From NCBI RefSeq assembly GCF_013376475.1, contig NZ_CP045508.1, positions 310,001-374,000 on the forward strand: DNA of 64,000 bases, read 5' to 3'. The notes beneath the pieces are model-generated. The model had not been told where the DNA came from and made no database searches. It was given only the letters and a program-made list of their open reading frames with translations. The position numbers were made by a program, and so were the translations under genes. The stretch is from Desulfolutivibrio sulfoxidireducens (GTDB lineage: Bacteria; Desulfobacterota; Desulfovibrionia; Desulfovibrionales; Desulfovibrionaceae). Below are positions 1-6,922 of the stretch, piece after piece (the stretch's first letter is position 1; every line of letters begins with the position of its first letter).

Positions 1-1
1 C

Positions 2-697
2 TGGAACCATCCCACCCGGGGCATCGTGCCGCCGGGCAAGTTCATCCCCCTGGCCGAGGAAACCGGCATCATCCTGCCGCTTGGCCGGTGGGTCATCACC
101 GAGGCCTGCCGCCAGCTCGGCCACTGGCAGCGGACCATCCCCGGGGCCGAGCGCCTAAGCGTCAGCGTCAACGTCTCCTGCCGCCAGTTCGGGCGCGACG
201 GGCTGGTGGAGCATGTGGCCCAGGTATTGGAGGAGACGGGCCTCGATCCGTCGCTGCTCAAGCTCGAAATCACCGAATCCGTGCTCATGCGGGACACCGG
301 GCACTCCATACACGAGCTCAATCGCCTCAAGGCCCTGGGCGTGCGCATCGCCGTGGACGACTTCGGCACGGGCTATTCTTCCCTCGCCTACCTGCGCCAA
401 CTGCCTATCGATCTCTTGAAGATCGACCGGTCCTTCATCAGCGGCTCGGACAATCCCGAGGACAATATCCAGATCGTCAGGTCCATCATCTCCCTGGCCC
501 GCAACCTGGGCCTTACGGTCATCGCCGAGGGCGTGGAGCGCGAGGACCAGTTCGCCCGACTGCAAAGCGTGCACTGCGACAAGGCCCAGGGCTACATGTT
601 CTCCCGGCCCGTGGATGTCGGCGCGGCCGAGCGGTATATCCGCGACAGCCTGAGCCGGTCGTCCGAGGTCTGGCCCCCGGATTCGTCGCGTTCCTGA
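2..697 (+). CDS. EAL-domain cyclic-di-GMP phosphodiesterase, 3' part
   Basis: The gene enters the window already open: the frame reads WNHPTRGIVPPGKFIPLAEE from base 2, which is the interior of an EAL domain, so the true start and the EAL signature itself lie upstream. Visible are the substrate/metal-binding blocks of active enzymes: LKLEITES (metal-binding Glu), AVDDFGTGYSS (paired Asp), LLKIDRSFI (Lys) and VIAEGVE (Glu), then the closing QGYMFSRPV. All key residues in view are intact, so hydrolysis of c-di-GMP to pGpG is expected; a GGDEF or sensory part may precede it off the window. The last 20 residues are a non-conserved tail. Sure of the family, unable to give full architecture. Confidence 0.93.
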   Translation, partial: WNHPTRGIVPPGKFIPLAEETGIILPLGRWVITEACRQLGHWQRTIPGAERLSVSVNVSCRQFGRDGLVEHVAQVLEETGLDPSLLKLEITESVLMRDTGHSIHELNRLKALGVRIAVDDFGTGYSSLAYLRQLPIDLLKIDRSFISGSDNPEDNIQIVRSIISLARNLGLTVIAEGVEREDQFARLQSVHCDKAQGYMFSRPVDVGAAERYIRDSLSRSSEVWPPDSSRS

Positions 698-762
698 TCT
701 TCCTGCCGTTCCCGGTCCGCCGTCACCCCGGGACGAAAAACCGCCGGTGCATTTTTTTGCGC

Positions 763-832
763 AACATGTGCATTCCGCCCTCAAGTATCCGAAAGATTGT
801 CCGATAAAATACGAAAATTTTGCACATGTGAA
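763..832. promoter_or_regulatory. Two CACATGTG-type palindromes flanking a promoter
   Basis: ACATGT cores occur at 764-769 (context AACATGTGCA) and 824-829 (context TTGCACATGTGAA), with centres 60 bp apart and on either side of the sigma-28-like promoter at 781-807. The same palindrome recurs as an iterated array at 1571-1622 in front of the paralogous gene. A binding site for a dimeric regulator is inferred, not shown. Confidence 0.4.
781..807 (+). promoter_or_regulatory. Sigma-28 (FliA) flagellar promoter
   Basis: TCAAGTAT at 781-788, an 11-bp spacer, then TCCGATAA at 800-807. The FliA consensus is TAAAGTTT-N11-GCCGATAA, so this matches 6/8 and 7/8 with exact spacing. It sits 36 bp upstream of the FlxA-like start at 844. 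Confidence 0.75.
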
Positions 833-843
833 AGGAGCGAGCT

Positions 844-1311
844 ATGCCTACCGATATTTCCGCTCTAACGGGTTTTACGCTGTCGACTTCGGTAACTGGG
901 GCGGCTCAAGGGGATGGTTCTCCGAACGACAAGGCTTCCGGGGGCATCTTAGCCGCTTCCGGCGACACGGTGTCCATCTCCGAGGAGGGGAAAAAGCTGG
1001 CCTCGTCCTCGGAGGCGTTCGCCGTCGCGCAGGGGGCTTCCGAGGCCGACGACGACGAAGACTCCACTGCGGCCAAGGTCAAGCAACGGATCAAGGATGT
1101 TCAGGCGAGAATCAAGGAGATCCAGGAACAGATTCGCGCGGTCGAGGAGGAGAACCTGTCCGAGGAGCAGAAAGAGCGGAAAATCCAAATGCTGCAGGAG
1201 CAACTGGTCCAGTACCAGTCCCAGTTGGCGGAGTTGCAGAAGAAACTGACCGGTTCCTCCCGGGCCCCTGGCGGGACACCGGCCGAGGGCATGTCCTCGT
1301 CCCTGACCTGA
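844..1311 (+). CDS. FlxA-like coiled-coil protein, copy 1
   Basis: A 155-residue protein with three parts: a Ser/Thr/Gly-rich N-terminus containing GDTVSISEEGKKLASSS, an acidic patch (EADDDEDS), and a long Gln/Glu/Lys coiled coil (about residues 78-142) with the FlxA-family pattern of repeated IKEIQEQI and LVQYQSQLAELQ. The C-terminal EGMSSSLT is shared exactly with the paralog at 1832. FlxA-like proteins are small FliA-class proteins of unclear function in flagellated bacteria. Start ATG 844 follows AAGGAG with good spacing. It lies behind a FliA-type promoter, which supports a flagellar-regulon role. No signal peptide or membrane segment. An upstream EAL gene is likely a separate unit. Confidence 0.8.
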   Translation: MPTDISALTGFTLSTSVTGAAQGDGSPNDKASGGILAASGDTVSISEEGKKLASSSEAFAVAQGASEADDDEDSTAAKVKQRIKDVQARIKEIQEQIRAVEEENLSEEQKERKIQMLQEQLVQYQSQLAELQKKLTGSSRAPGGTPAEGMSSSLT

Positions 1312-1335
1312 GCGGCTCCTGACCACGCTTCCGGC

Positions 1336-1371
1336 GGCCCCGCAACGTCACGGCGCGGGGCCGTTTTTTTT
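1336..1371 (+). terminator. Rho-independent terminator after FlxA-like copy 1
   Basis: GGCCCCGC (1336-1343) pairs with GCGGGGCC (1355-1362), followed by a run of eight T. Confidence 0.9.
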
Positions 1372-1570
1372 GTGAAGGGGGGGCGTTCAAGACACGTTCT
1401 CACCGGACCGGGGCGAACGTTTCGGCTTGCGTGGGATCGATCCGGACGGCCTCGCCTTTTCCCTGACCCGCCACGAGAGTTTCCTTGGGCGAGGGCTTTC
1501 ACGTCCCTCTTCCGGAACATCGCATCGCTGATTTTGAATCATGATCGGAAGTCCCTCTTGTGCAAAAAAT

Positions 1571-1622
1571 ACATGTGCACGTTGCACATGTGCAGAATGA
1601 ACGTGTGCACTATGCACATGTA
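1571..1622. repeat. Four ACATGT-type sites iterated every 15 bp
   Basis: Cores at 1571-1576, 1586-1591, 1601-1606 (ACGTGT variant) and 1616-1621 have centres exactly 15 bp apart. The second is the perfect palindrome TGCACATGTGCA (1583-1594). The same site flanks the promoter of the paralogous upstream gene. The array lies about 145-195 bp upstream of the promoter at 1766. Confidence 0.7.
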
Positions 1623-1765
1623 CCCCATGAAGGCTGATCCATGTCGGCGGGATCTGAACAGGCTTGGTTGTGAATCAGGAGCCAAAACGTCTGCCGAGCC
1701 AATCCATAAAAGGCGTTTCGCATCAATAAAAATGGTTTTTTGAAAAGAATACCATGCTCTGGGGC

Positions 1766-1792
1766 TAAAGCTTTTGTCATCGCGTCCGATAA
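1766..1792 (+). promoter_or_regulatory. Sigma-28 (FliA) flagellar promoter
   Basis: TAAAGCTT (1766-1773), 11-bp spacer, TCCGATAA (1785-1792): 7/8 and 7/8 matches to TAAAGTTT-N11-GCCGATAA. It sits 39 bp before the second FlxA-like start. Confidence 0.85.
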
Positions 1793-1831
1793 GAGCTGTA
1801 AATTTCCACCATTTTTCTCAGGGGGTTCATC

Positions 1832-2317
1832 ATGGGATTCGAAATTTCCGCCAGCACCTACGAAACGACCGCGCTTCTCTCGGGAGCATCCCAGACCGCA
1901 GCCAGCGGGAGCGCTGACGAAAGCGGCTCCTCCGGGACCACAACCACCTCGGACTCCGGGGACACCGTGACCATCTCCGCCGAGGGTTTGCGCCTGGCCT
2001 CCTCGTCCTCCGCCACATCGAGCGTGAGCAGCTCGGCTGAGGAATCCAGTTCCACCGAGGAAGAGGAAGAAGAAGACACCACGGATGTCGAGGATGAGAT
2101 CGACGAGGTCCAGGAGAAGATCGAGGAACTGCAAAAGGATATCGAGGAGATCGAGCAGGAGGACCTGCCCGACGACCAGAAGCAGCAGCAGCTTCAGAGC
2201 CTGCAGACCCAGTTGGCCCAGTACCAGGCCCAGCTCACGCAGTTGCAGAGCGAACTGTACGGATCGGGCGGCACCGGCGGCACCTCCGCCGAGGGCATGT
2301 CCTCGTCGCTTACCTGA
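1832..2317 (+). CDS. FlxA-like coiled-coil protein, copy 2
   Basis: A 161-residue paralog of the protein at 844, with the same order of parts: Ser/Thr-rich N-terminus with GDTVTISAEGLRLASSS, a strongly acidic segment (TEEEEEEDTT), a coiled coil of about 70 residues (VQEKIEELQKDIEEIEQ, then LQTQLAQYQAQLTQLQ) and the identical end EGMSSSLT. N-termini and linkers have diverged much more than the coiled coil and tail, so the duplication is not recent. ATG 1832 follows AGGGGG. It has its own FliA-type promoter and terminator, so the pair are separately expressed members of one regulon. Function unknown; a flagellum-associated role is inferred from the promoter and from FlxA homology. Confidence 0.8.
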   Translation: MGFEISASTYETTALLSGASQTAASGSADESGSSGTTTTSDSGDTVTISAEGLRLASSSSATSSVSSSAEESSSTEEEEEEDTTDVEDEIDEVQEKIEELQKDIEEIEQEDLPDDQKQQQLQSLQTQLAQYQAQLTQLQSELYGSGGTGGTSAEGMSSSLT

Positions 2318-2359
2318 TCGGCTACCCGGGAAACGGCCCCTTTGCCGGGGCCGCGCGAA

Positions 2360-2383
2360 AAGCCCCCGCCATGGGGGCTTTTT
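2360..2383 (+). terminator. Rho-independent terminator after FlxA-like copy 2
   Basis: AAGCCCCC pairs with GGGGGCTT around a short GCCAT loop, followed by T-rich sequence. Confidence 0.85.
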
Positions 2384-2465
2384 GTTGTGAGGAAAGGGGA
2401 GAGCGGCGGGGGAAGGCTATTTCGTCTCGCCGTCCGGAGACTCGGACCTGGGGAACCGCCGAGAC

Positions 2466-2822
2466 TTACGGGGCCTCGGGCGTGACGTTATCCTCGCGGC
2501 ACGCCTCCCTGACCTGGGAGAAGGACGTGATCGATATGCAATGGTCGGGAAATCGGGCCACGATGTCCAACTCGCCGCCCATGGCCTTGATGACGCGCCG
2601 CAGGGTGCTCACATACATGTCCGTGCGCCTCTCCATCTTGGCTACCGAGGCCTGCCCGATCTTCAGTGCCCGGGCCAGTTCTTCTTGGGACAGCCGCATG
2701 GCGTTGCGCAGTTCCGCCAGATCCATCTCCTTGCGGAGTTCCACGGCCTTTTGACGGGCGCGTTCCCGGGATTCCGGGGACATTGCGGCGCGAAGGGTTG
2801 CGAAGGAGTTTCTGCCTGCCAT
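2466..2822 (-). CDS. HigA-type XRE antitoxin
   Basis: A 118-residue helix-turn-helix protein. The HTH spans about residues 35-86 (LAELRNAMRLSQEELARAL, then IGQASVAKMERRTDMYVSTLRR), and the segment AMGGELDIVARFP is typical of antitoxins paired with Gp49/HigB-like RelE-fold toxins. It should bind the toxin and repress the shared promoter. It lies 39 bp downstream of the broken toxin gene on the same strand, the usual toxin-first order of HigBA modules. ATG 2822 opens the conserved frame. The antitoxin is intact while the toxin is interrupted, so it may now act only as a regulator. Confidence 0.88.
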   Translation of the reverse strand: MAGRNSFATLRAAMSPESRERARQKAVELRKEMDLAELRNAMRLSQEELARALKIGQASVAKMERRTDMYVSTLRRVIKAMGGELDIVARFPDHCISITSFSQVREACREDNVTPEAP

Positions 2823-2861
2823 TGGAGTACCTGCTCAATGTTATGATATCGGCAAAAAAAT

Positions 2862-3212
2862 TTACGACCCGCCGATCTCTTGAAGATGCACACGATAGAG
2901 TCTGTCAACGAGAGGAATCATGCGCTCGTAAAAGGCATCGTCGTCTTTCTTGTCTCCGCCAAGCAGGAGAATGGCCATCCGCCTTGGATCGAATGCGTAA
3001 AAAATACGGATGGGATGCCCACCACTTTGAATGCGCAGTTCACGCATGTGCGAGTGGCTCGAACCGCGGACCTTGCTTGAGAACGGGTAGGGCAGATTCG
3101 GCCCTCGGCGTTCCAATTCGCCGACAACGGCGTCGATGTCTTCCTGGATGGCCCCGGTCAGCGTTTCCCATCACTCTCCGAACTCATCCGTATATTCAAC
3201 CTCGAACGCCAT
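2862..3212 (-). pseudogene. HigB/Gp49-like RelE-fold toxin with in-frame TGA
   Basis: Reading from ATG 3212 gives MAFEVEYTDEFGE, then TGA at 3173-3171, then WETLTGAIQEDIDAVVGELERRGP continuing in frame to the stop at 2862. The rest carries the family hallmarks: SSHSHMRELRIQ, IRIFYAFDPRR, ILLLGGDKKDDDAFYERMIP. The family normally has Trp at the interrupted position (FGEWWETL), so TGG to TGA is the simplest explanation. Without the stop the protein would be 116 residues, the usual length. An internal TTG at 3116 could restart translation but would lose the first helix. A nonsense-inactivated ribosome-dependent mRNA interferase is the best reading; a sequencing error is the main alternative. Confidence 0.82.
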
Positions 3213-3305
3213 AATGATTAAATATTCCTTCGAGGGAATGTTGTCAACATGTCATCGGTCTTTTGGAGGTTGGTAAGGGGGCATGCGAAGTGCCAAACCA
3301 AACGT

Positions 3306-3334
3306 CCGCCGCACGGACTCTCTCCATGCGGCGG
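3306..3334 (-). terminator. Hairpin terminator at end of ech operon
   Basis: An 11-bp inverted repeat, 3307-3317 against 3323-3333, with one G-U pair and a 5-nt loop, 30 bp beyond the echF stop. The downstream T-tract on the minus strand is interrupted (GACGTTTGGTTT), so efficiency is uncertain. Confidence 0.5.
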
Positions 3335-3363
3335 GCGGGGGGCGCGTTACAAGCGGGGGAAGG

Positions 3364-3843
3364 CTATTTCGTCTCGCCAGCCGGGGCATCCGGGGCGGGC
3401 GCGGCTTCGCCCTCGGGGGCGGGCGCGGCTTGTGTGGCGGCGTCGGCTGATGCGGCCGCCTCGGGGGCATCGGCCGCCGGGGCCGCCTTGACTGGGACCT
3501 TTTTCTTTCGCGGCGTGCCCTGGAGGTGGATCATCTCCCGTTCCACCACGGGCGTGCGGTGATGATTGTCCATGAACAGGCACTTGACCGGACAGTGGTC
3601 CACGCAGATGGCGCAGTACACGCAGGCGAACGGATCGCATTCCCAGGTGCCGGCCTTGGGGTCCACGGTGATGCACTGGGACGGACATTTCACCTGGCAG
3701 GTCTTGCAGAAGATGCAGTCCTCGATGCGGTTGTCCAGCCGTCCCCGATAGCCCGCGAAGGGCTCGCGCACCTCCAGCGGATACAGACGCGTGGCGCTCT
3801 TGGTGAAAAGATTGCGCACGACGTTCTTGGTCATGGTGAACAT
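3364..3843 (-). CDS. echF: Ech hydrogenase polyferredoxin subunit (NuoI-like)
   Basis: A 159-residue 2x[4Fe-4S] ferredoxin subunit. Motifs CIFCKTCQVKCPSQCI and CVYCAICVDHCPVKCL supply eight Cys ligands that wire electrons between ferredoxin and the EchC cluster. Homologous to NuoI of complex I. The first 40 residues include TRLYPLEVREPFAGYRGRL, typical of Ech ferredoxins. From about residue 112 the protein becomes an Ala/Pro/Glu-rich tail of about 45 residues with no conserved motif, an optional extension in this family. ATG 3843 has AGGAG about 10 bases upstream. Last gene of the operon, 17 bp after echE. Confidence 0.93.
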   Translation of the reverse strand: MFTMTKNVVRNLFTKSATRLYPLEVREPFAGYRGRLDNRIEDCIFCKTCQVKCPSQCITVDPKAGTWECDPFACVYCAICVDHCPVKCLFMDNHHRTPVVEREMIHLQGTPRKKKVPVKAAPAADAPEAAASADAATQAAPAPEGEAAPAPDAPAGETK

Positions 3844-3860
3844 GGGACCGGACTCCTTTC

Positions 3861-4940
3861 TTAGCGTTCGGTGCAACTGATGCACGGGTCGATGGACAGC
3901 ACCACCACCGGCACGTCGGCCAGCTCGATGCCCGGCAACATGGCCAGAAGCGGCGGGATGTTGGCGAAGGTCGGGGTGCGGATGCGAAGCCTGTCCAGGT
4001 TCTTCGTGCCGTCGGCCTTGATGTAGTAGAAAAGCTCGCCGCGCGGCTGCTCCACGCGCATGGTGACCTCGCCCTGGGGCTTGCCGCCCTTGACCGGGAC
4101 CGCGATATCCCCGGCGGGCATGCGCGCGATGGCCTGGCGCACCAGGTCGATGGATTGCAGGGTCTCCCGGAAGCGCACCGCGCTTCGGGAGTAGGAATCG
4201 CCGTCGGGCTCGGTCACCGGCGCGAACTCCAAACCGCCGTAGGCCGCATAATTCTCCTGGCGGGCGTCCTGGGCCACGCCGCTGCCGCGAAGCGTCGGTC
4301 CGGCCGCGCCGAGTTGCAGGGCCTTTTCGCCCGTGAGCACGCCCTTGCCCTTGGTCCGGCGACACACCGTGTAGTCGGTCAAGATCGTGGACGAAAGCCG
4401 CTTGATGTCCTTTTCGGCCATGGCCAGTTGTTCGAGGATCCAGGAGCACTGTTCCGGGGACAGGTCGCGGCGCACCCCGCCGATCACGTTCACCGAGACC
4501 ACCACCCGGTTGCCGCAGGTGGCCTCCATGATGTCCATGATCCGTTCGCGCACCTTCCAGAACTGCATAAAAAGGCTCTCGAAGCCGAAGGAGTCCGCAA
4601 ACAGCCCAAGCCACAAGAGATGGCTGTGCATGCGGTGCAGCTCGCCCCAGATGACCCGCAGGTACTTGGCCCTAGGCGGCGCGTCCAGGCCCAAAAGGGC
4701 CTCGATGGCCTGGCAGTAGCACACGGCGTGCAGGCAGGAACAGATGCCGCACACCCGCTCCACCACCTGGATCATCTGGTTTATGTCTTTGATGTCGCAC
4801 AGCTTTTCCAGGCCCCGGTGGACGTAGCCCAGGGCGGGCACGGCCTCCAGGACGATTTCGTCCTCGACCACGAGCTTTAAGTGCAGCGGCTCGGGCAGGA
4901 CCGGATGCTGGGGACCGAAGGGCAATATGGTGCGGGCCAT
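3861..4940 (-). CDS. echE: Ech [NiFe] hydrogenase large subunit (NuoD-like)
   Basis: A 359-residue group 4 [NiFe] hydrogenase catalytic subunit. Both nickel-binding pairs are present: ERVCGICS near residue 63-70 and DPCISC at the extreme C-terminus. These separate true hydrogenases from complex I NuoD, which lacks them. The chain ends TER only three residues after the last Cys, so there is little or no C-terminal extension to cleave. Reaction: reduced ferredoxin plus protons to H2, or the reverse, coupled to ion translocation by EchA/EchB. ATG 4940 is preceded by GAGGG and lies 5 bp after echD. The active-site ligands are all present. Confidence 0.95.
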   Translation of the reverse strand: MARTILPFGPQHPVLPEPLHLKLVVEDEIVLEAVPALGYVHRGLEKLCDIKDINQMIQVVERVCGICSCLHAVCYCQAIEALLGLDAPPRAKYLRVIWGELHRMHSHLLWLGLFADSFGFESLFMQFWKVRERIMDIMEATCGNRVVVSVNVIGGVRRDLSPEQCSWILEQLAMAEKDIKRLSSTILTDYTVCRRTKGKGVLTGEKALQLGAAGPTLRGSGVAQDARQENYAAYGGLEFAPVTEPDGDSYSRSAVRFRETLQSIDLVRQAIARMPAGDIAVPVKGGKPQGEVTMRVEQPRGELFYYIKADGTKNLDRLRIRTPTFANIPPLLAMLPGIELADVPVVVLSIDPCISCTER

Positions 4941-4945
4941 GAACT

Positions 4946-5335
4946 CTATCCCTCGCTGGGTTTTGTTTGGGCGACGCTGAACTTGCACAGAGGGGTGGTG
5001 CGCACCTCGGCCTCCAGGAACAGGGTGCCGCCGAAGTCCAGGACGATGCCGTCGAAGCACACCCCGAACTGGTCGCGGATCTCGTTTTCCACCAACAGGG
5101 CGCAGAAATAGACCCCGGAGATGCTCGGCACGGTCTGGCCGCGCGGCACGGTCAGCCGGTAGTTCTCGAGATGCAGATTCTTGTCGAAGTGATACAGGAT
5201 GTCGAAGCCGGCCTCGCCCAGATCCACACAGCTTAAGGTCAAAAGGCGGTATCCGGCGTCGAATTTTTCCTTGGCCAGGGCGTTGAGCCCCTCGGCGGTG
5301 ATGGTCTGGGCGTCCATATCGAGGATGTCCTTCAT
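4946..5335 (-). CDS. echD: Ech hydrogenase NuoC-like subunit
   Basis: A 129-residue NuoC-like subunit of the peripheral arm, which helps join the large and small subunits. It shows the 30-kDa-subunit pattern GYRLLTLSCVDLGEAGFDILYHFDK, then PSISGVYFCALLVENEIRDQFGV. ATG 5335 lacks a clear Shine-Dalgarno site; ATG 5317 (MDAQTITAEG) has AAGGA ten bases upstream and could be the real start, giving 123 residues. It is separated from echC by 258 bp holding a hairpin repeat, an unusual break in a normally tight operon; a separate promoter or processing site there is possible. Family assignment rests on position as much as on sequence. Confidence 0.88.
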   Translation of the reverse strand: MKDILDMDAQTITAEGLNALAKEKFDAGYRLLTLSCVDLGEAGFDILYHFDKNLHLENYRLTVPRGQTVPSISGVYFCALLVENEIRDQFGVCFDGIVLDFGGTLFLEAEVRTTPLCKFSVAQTKPSEG

Positions 5336-5407
5336 GAGGTTGTCGGTGGGGCCGCCCCGCCGCGTTCAAAAATTCCCTGGGCGCATGCCGGATTCGCGGG
5401 AGAGGAA

Positions 5408-5445
5408 GCCTCCGGCGGCCAAAGGGCTTCGCCCTTTGGAATCCC
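5408..5445. repeat. Hairpin-forming intergenic repeat element
   Basis: CCTCCGGCGGCCAAAGGGC, then TTC, then GCCCTTTGGAATCCC. CCAAAGGGC (5419-5427) pairs perfectly with GCCCTTTGG (5431-5439). A related element with the same flank (CTCCGGAGGCCAAAG) lies at 23132-23167, so this looks like a dispersed extragenic palindromic family. It sits inside the echC-echD gap. Confidence 0.65.
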
Positions 5446-5593
5446 AGACGATGTCAAGCCGTGCTCATGTTCCCTGGTCGGGCCGTCCAGTGTCGTGTTC
5501 TCGAAACTCGCGTGTCCGAATCTTGAAAGCAACACGCTGAAAGAATGATTTTTTTCTTAAGCAATACCGGCGTATTCCGTAAGGGAGGCGACA

Positions 5594-6037
5594 CTAGGCC
5601 GTAAGCCCCAGTTTGGCCTTGACCACCTCCAGGGCCTTGACCACGCCGTCGATGATGGCCTCGGGCCTGGAGGGACACCCGGGCACGTACACGTCCACGG
5701 GGATGACCTTGTCCACGCCGCCGACCACGTTGTAGGCCTCGCGGAAAATCCCGCCCGAAAGGCCGCAGGCCCCGATGGCGATGACCGCCTTGGGAGTGGG
5801 CATCTGGTCGTAGAGGTTTTTTAAGACATGCTTGTTGCGGTGGTTCACCGTGCCGGTGACCAGGAGCACGTCGGCGTGCTTGGGGTTGCCCACGTTGACG
5901 ATGCCGAAGCGTTCGATGTCGTAGAGCGGGGTCAGGCAGGCCAGAACCTCGATGTCGCAGCCGTTGCAACTGCCGCAGTCGAAGTGCATGATCCACGGCG
6001 ATTTGAGGCGTCCCTTGTTGATCAGGTCGGTGAGCAT
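5594..6037 (-). CDS. echC: Ech hydrogenase small subunit (NuoB-like)
   Basis: A 147-residue small subunit carrying the proximal [4Fe-4S] cluster. The four ligands are visible in CGSCNGCD (residues about 21-28), the GACGLSGG loop and VPGCPSRPEAI. It passes electrons between EchF and the Ni-Fe site of EchE. Length and motifs match NuoB/EchC proteins of group 4 hydrogenases. ATG 6037 follows 30 bp after echB. The downstream gap of 258 bp before echD is longer than any other junction in the operon. Identification is secure; electron-donor specificity cannot be read from the sequence. Confidence 0.94.
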   Translation of the reverse strand: MLTDLINKGRLKSPWIMHFDCGSCNGCDIEVLACLTPLYDIERFGIVNVGNPKHADVLLVTGTVNHRNKHVLKNLYDQMPTPKAVIAIGACGLSGGIFREAYNVVGGVDKVIPVDVYVPGCPSRPEAIIDGVVKALEVVKAKLGLTA

Positions 6038-6067
6038 GGGTTCGACTCTCTTTCCGGGGTCCGGGGG

Positions 6068-6922
6068 TTAGGCCACGTACAGCCACAGGATGTTGACCAC
6101 CGACAGGACAAATCCCACGGTCAGGACCGAGCGCAGCATCCAGCGCCAAGTCATGCGGGCCATGACGTTGTCGATGAGAATCTCCAGAAAATAGGTGGCC
6201 GCCAAAAGGACGACCACGCCCACGGCGCTGGTGGCGTAAAAAAGCGAGCAGATGCCGAGCACCAGGACCACCTCGAACCAGTGGGCGATCTCGATCATGG
6301 CCAGGTACGGGCCGGAATATTCCGTGAGCACCCCGCGCACGATCTCCTGGTGGGCGTGCTGGCTGGCCGCGATGTCGAAGGGGGACTTGCGCAGCTTGAT
6401 GGTCAAAACATAGCCCAGGACGATGAACATCAACGGCAGGTCGTGCAGAAGCGGCGTGGGATGGTCCAGGATGGCGGTGATTTTGAAGCTGCCCGTGACC
6501 ATGGCCATGGACACGATGACCAGGACCAGAAGGGGCTCGTAGACCAGCATCTGGAGCAGCTCGCGCTGGGCCCCGATCTGGCTGTAGGGCGAGGGCGCGG
6601 CCATGGCCCCGGCCACCAGGAACACCGCGCCGATGGTCAGGACGAAGAAGATGAGCAGCAGGTCGCCCTGCGCAAAGAACAGGAACACCGAGGTGGCGGC
6701 GGCGGCCACATAGACGTAGGCCGACAGGGCCTGCCAGGGATTGACCACCATCTTCTGCTTCCCGAGCAGTTTCAGGACGTCGTAGAAGGGCTGCAGCACG
6801 GGCGGACCGTAGCGGGACTGTAGCCAGGCGGTGACGCGCCGGTCCACGCCGGCCAGAAGCCCCCCGGCCAGGGGGGCCAGGATCACGGCGACAAGGGCCA
6901 GGATGATCTTGCCGATTACCAC
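6068..6922 (-). CDS. echB: Ech hydrogenase membrane subunit (NuoH-like)
   Basis: A 284-residue membrane protein with about eight transmembrane segments, the NuoH/HyfC-like subunit that anchors the peripheral arm and links redox chemistry to ion movement. Diagnostic stretches are PLAGGLLAGVDRRVTAWLQSR and RYGPPVLQPFYD near the N-terminus, SPYSQIGAQRELLQML, and LRKSPFDIAASQHAHQEIVRG with TEYSGPY, which matches the NuoH quinone-pocket region. The start is GTG 6922, which overlaps the echA stop (bases 6916-6922), so translational coupling is likely. An ATG start would lie far upstream inside echA and is not credible. Confidence 0.93.
   Translation of the reverse strand: MVIGKIILALVAVILAPLAGGLLAGVDRRVTAWLQSRYGPPVLQPFYDVLKLLGKQKMVVNPWQALSAYVYVAAAATSVFLFFAQGDLLLIFFVLTIGAVFLVAGAMAAPSPYSQIGAQRELLQMLVYEPLLVLVIVSMAMVTGSFKITAILDHPTPLLHDLPLMFIVLGYVLTIKLRKSPFDIAASQHAHQEIVRGVLTEYSGPYLAMIEIAHWFEVVLVLGICSLFYATSAVGVVVLLAATYFLEILIDNVMARMTWRWMLRSVLTVGFVLSVVNILWLYVA

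Noticed and set aside
3171-3173. TGA in the HigB-like gene as selenocysteine
   Set aside because: Family residue is Trp, not Cys, and no SECIS-like hairpin is evident just downstream.
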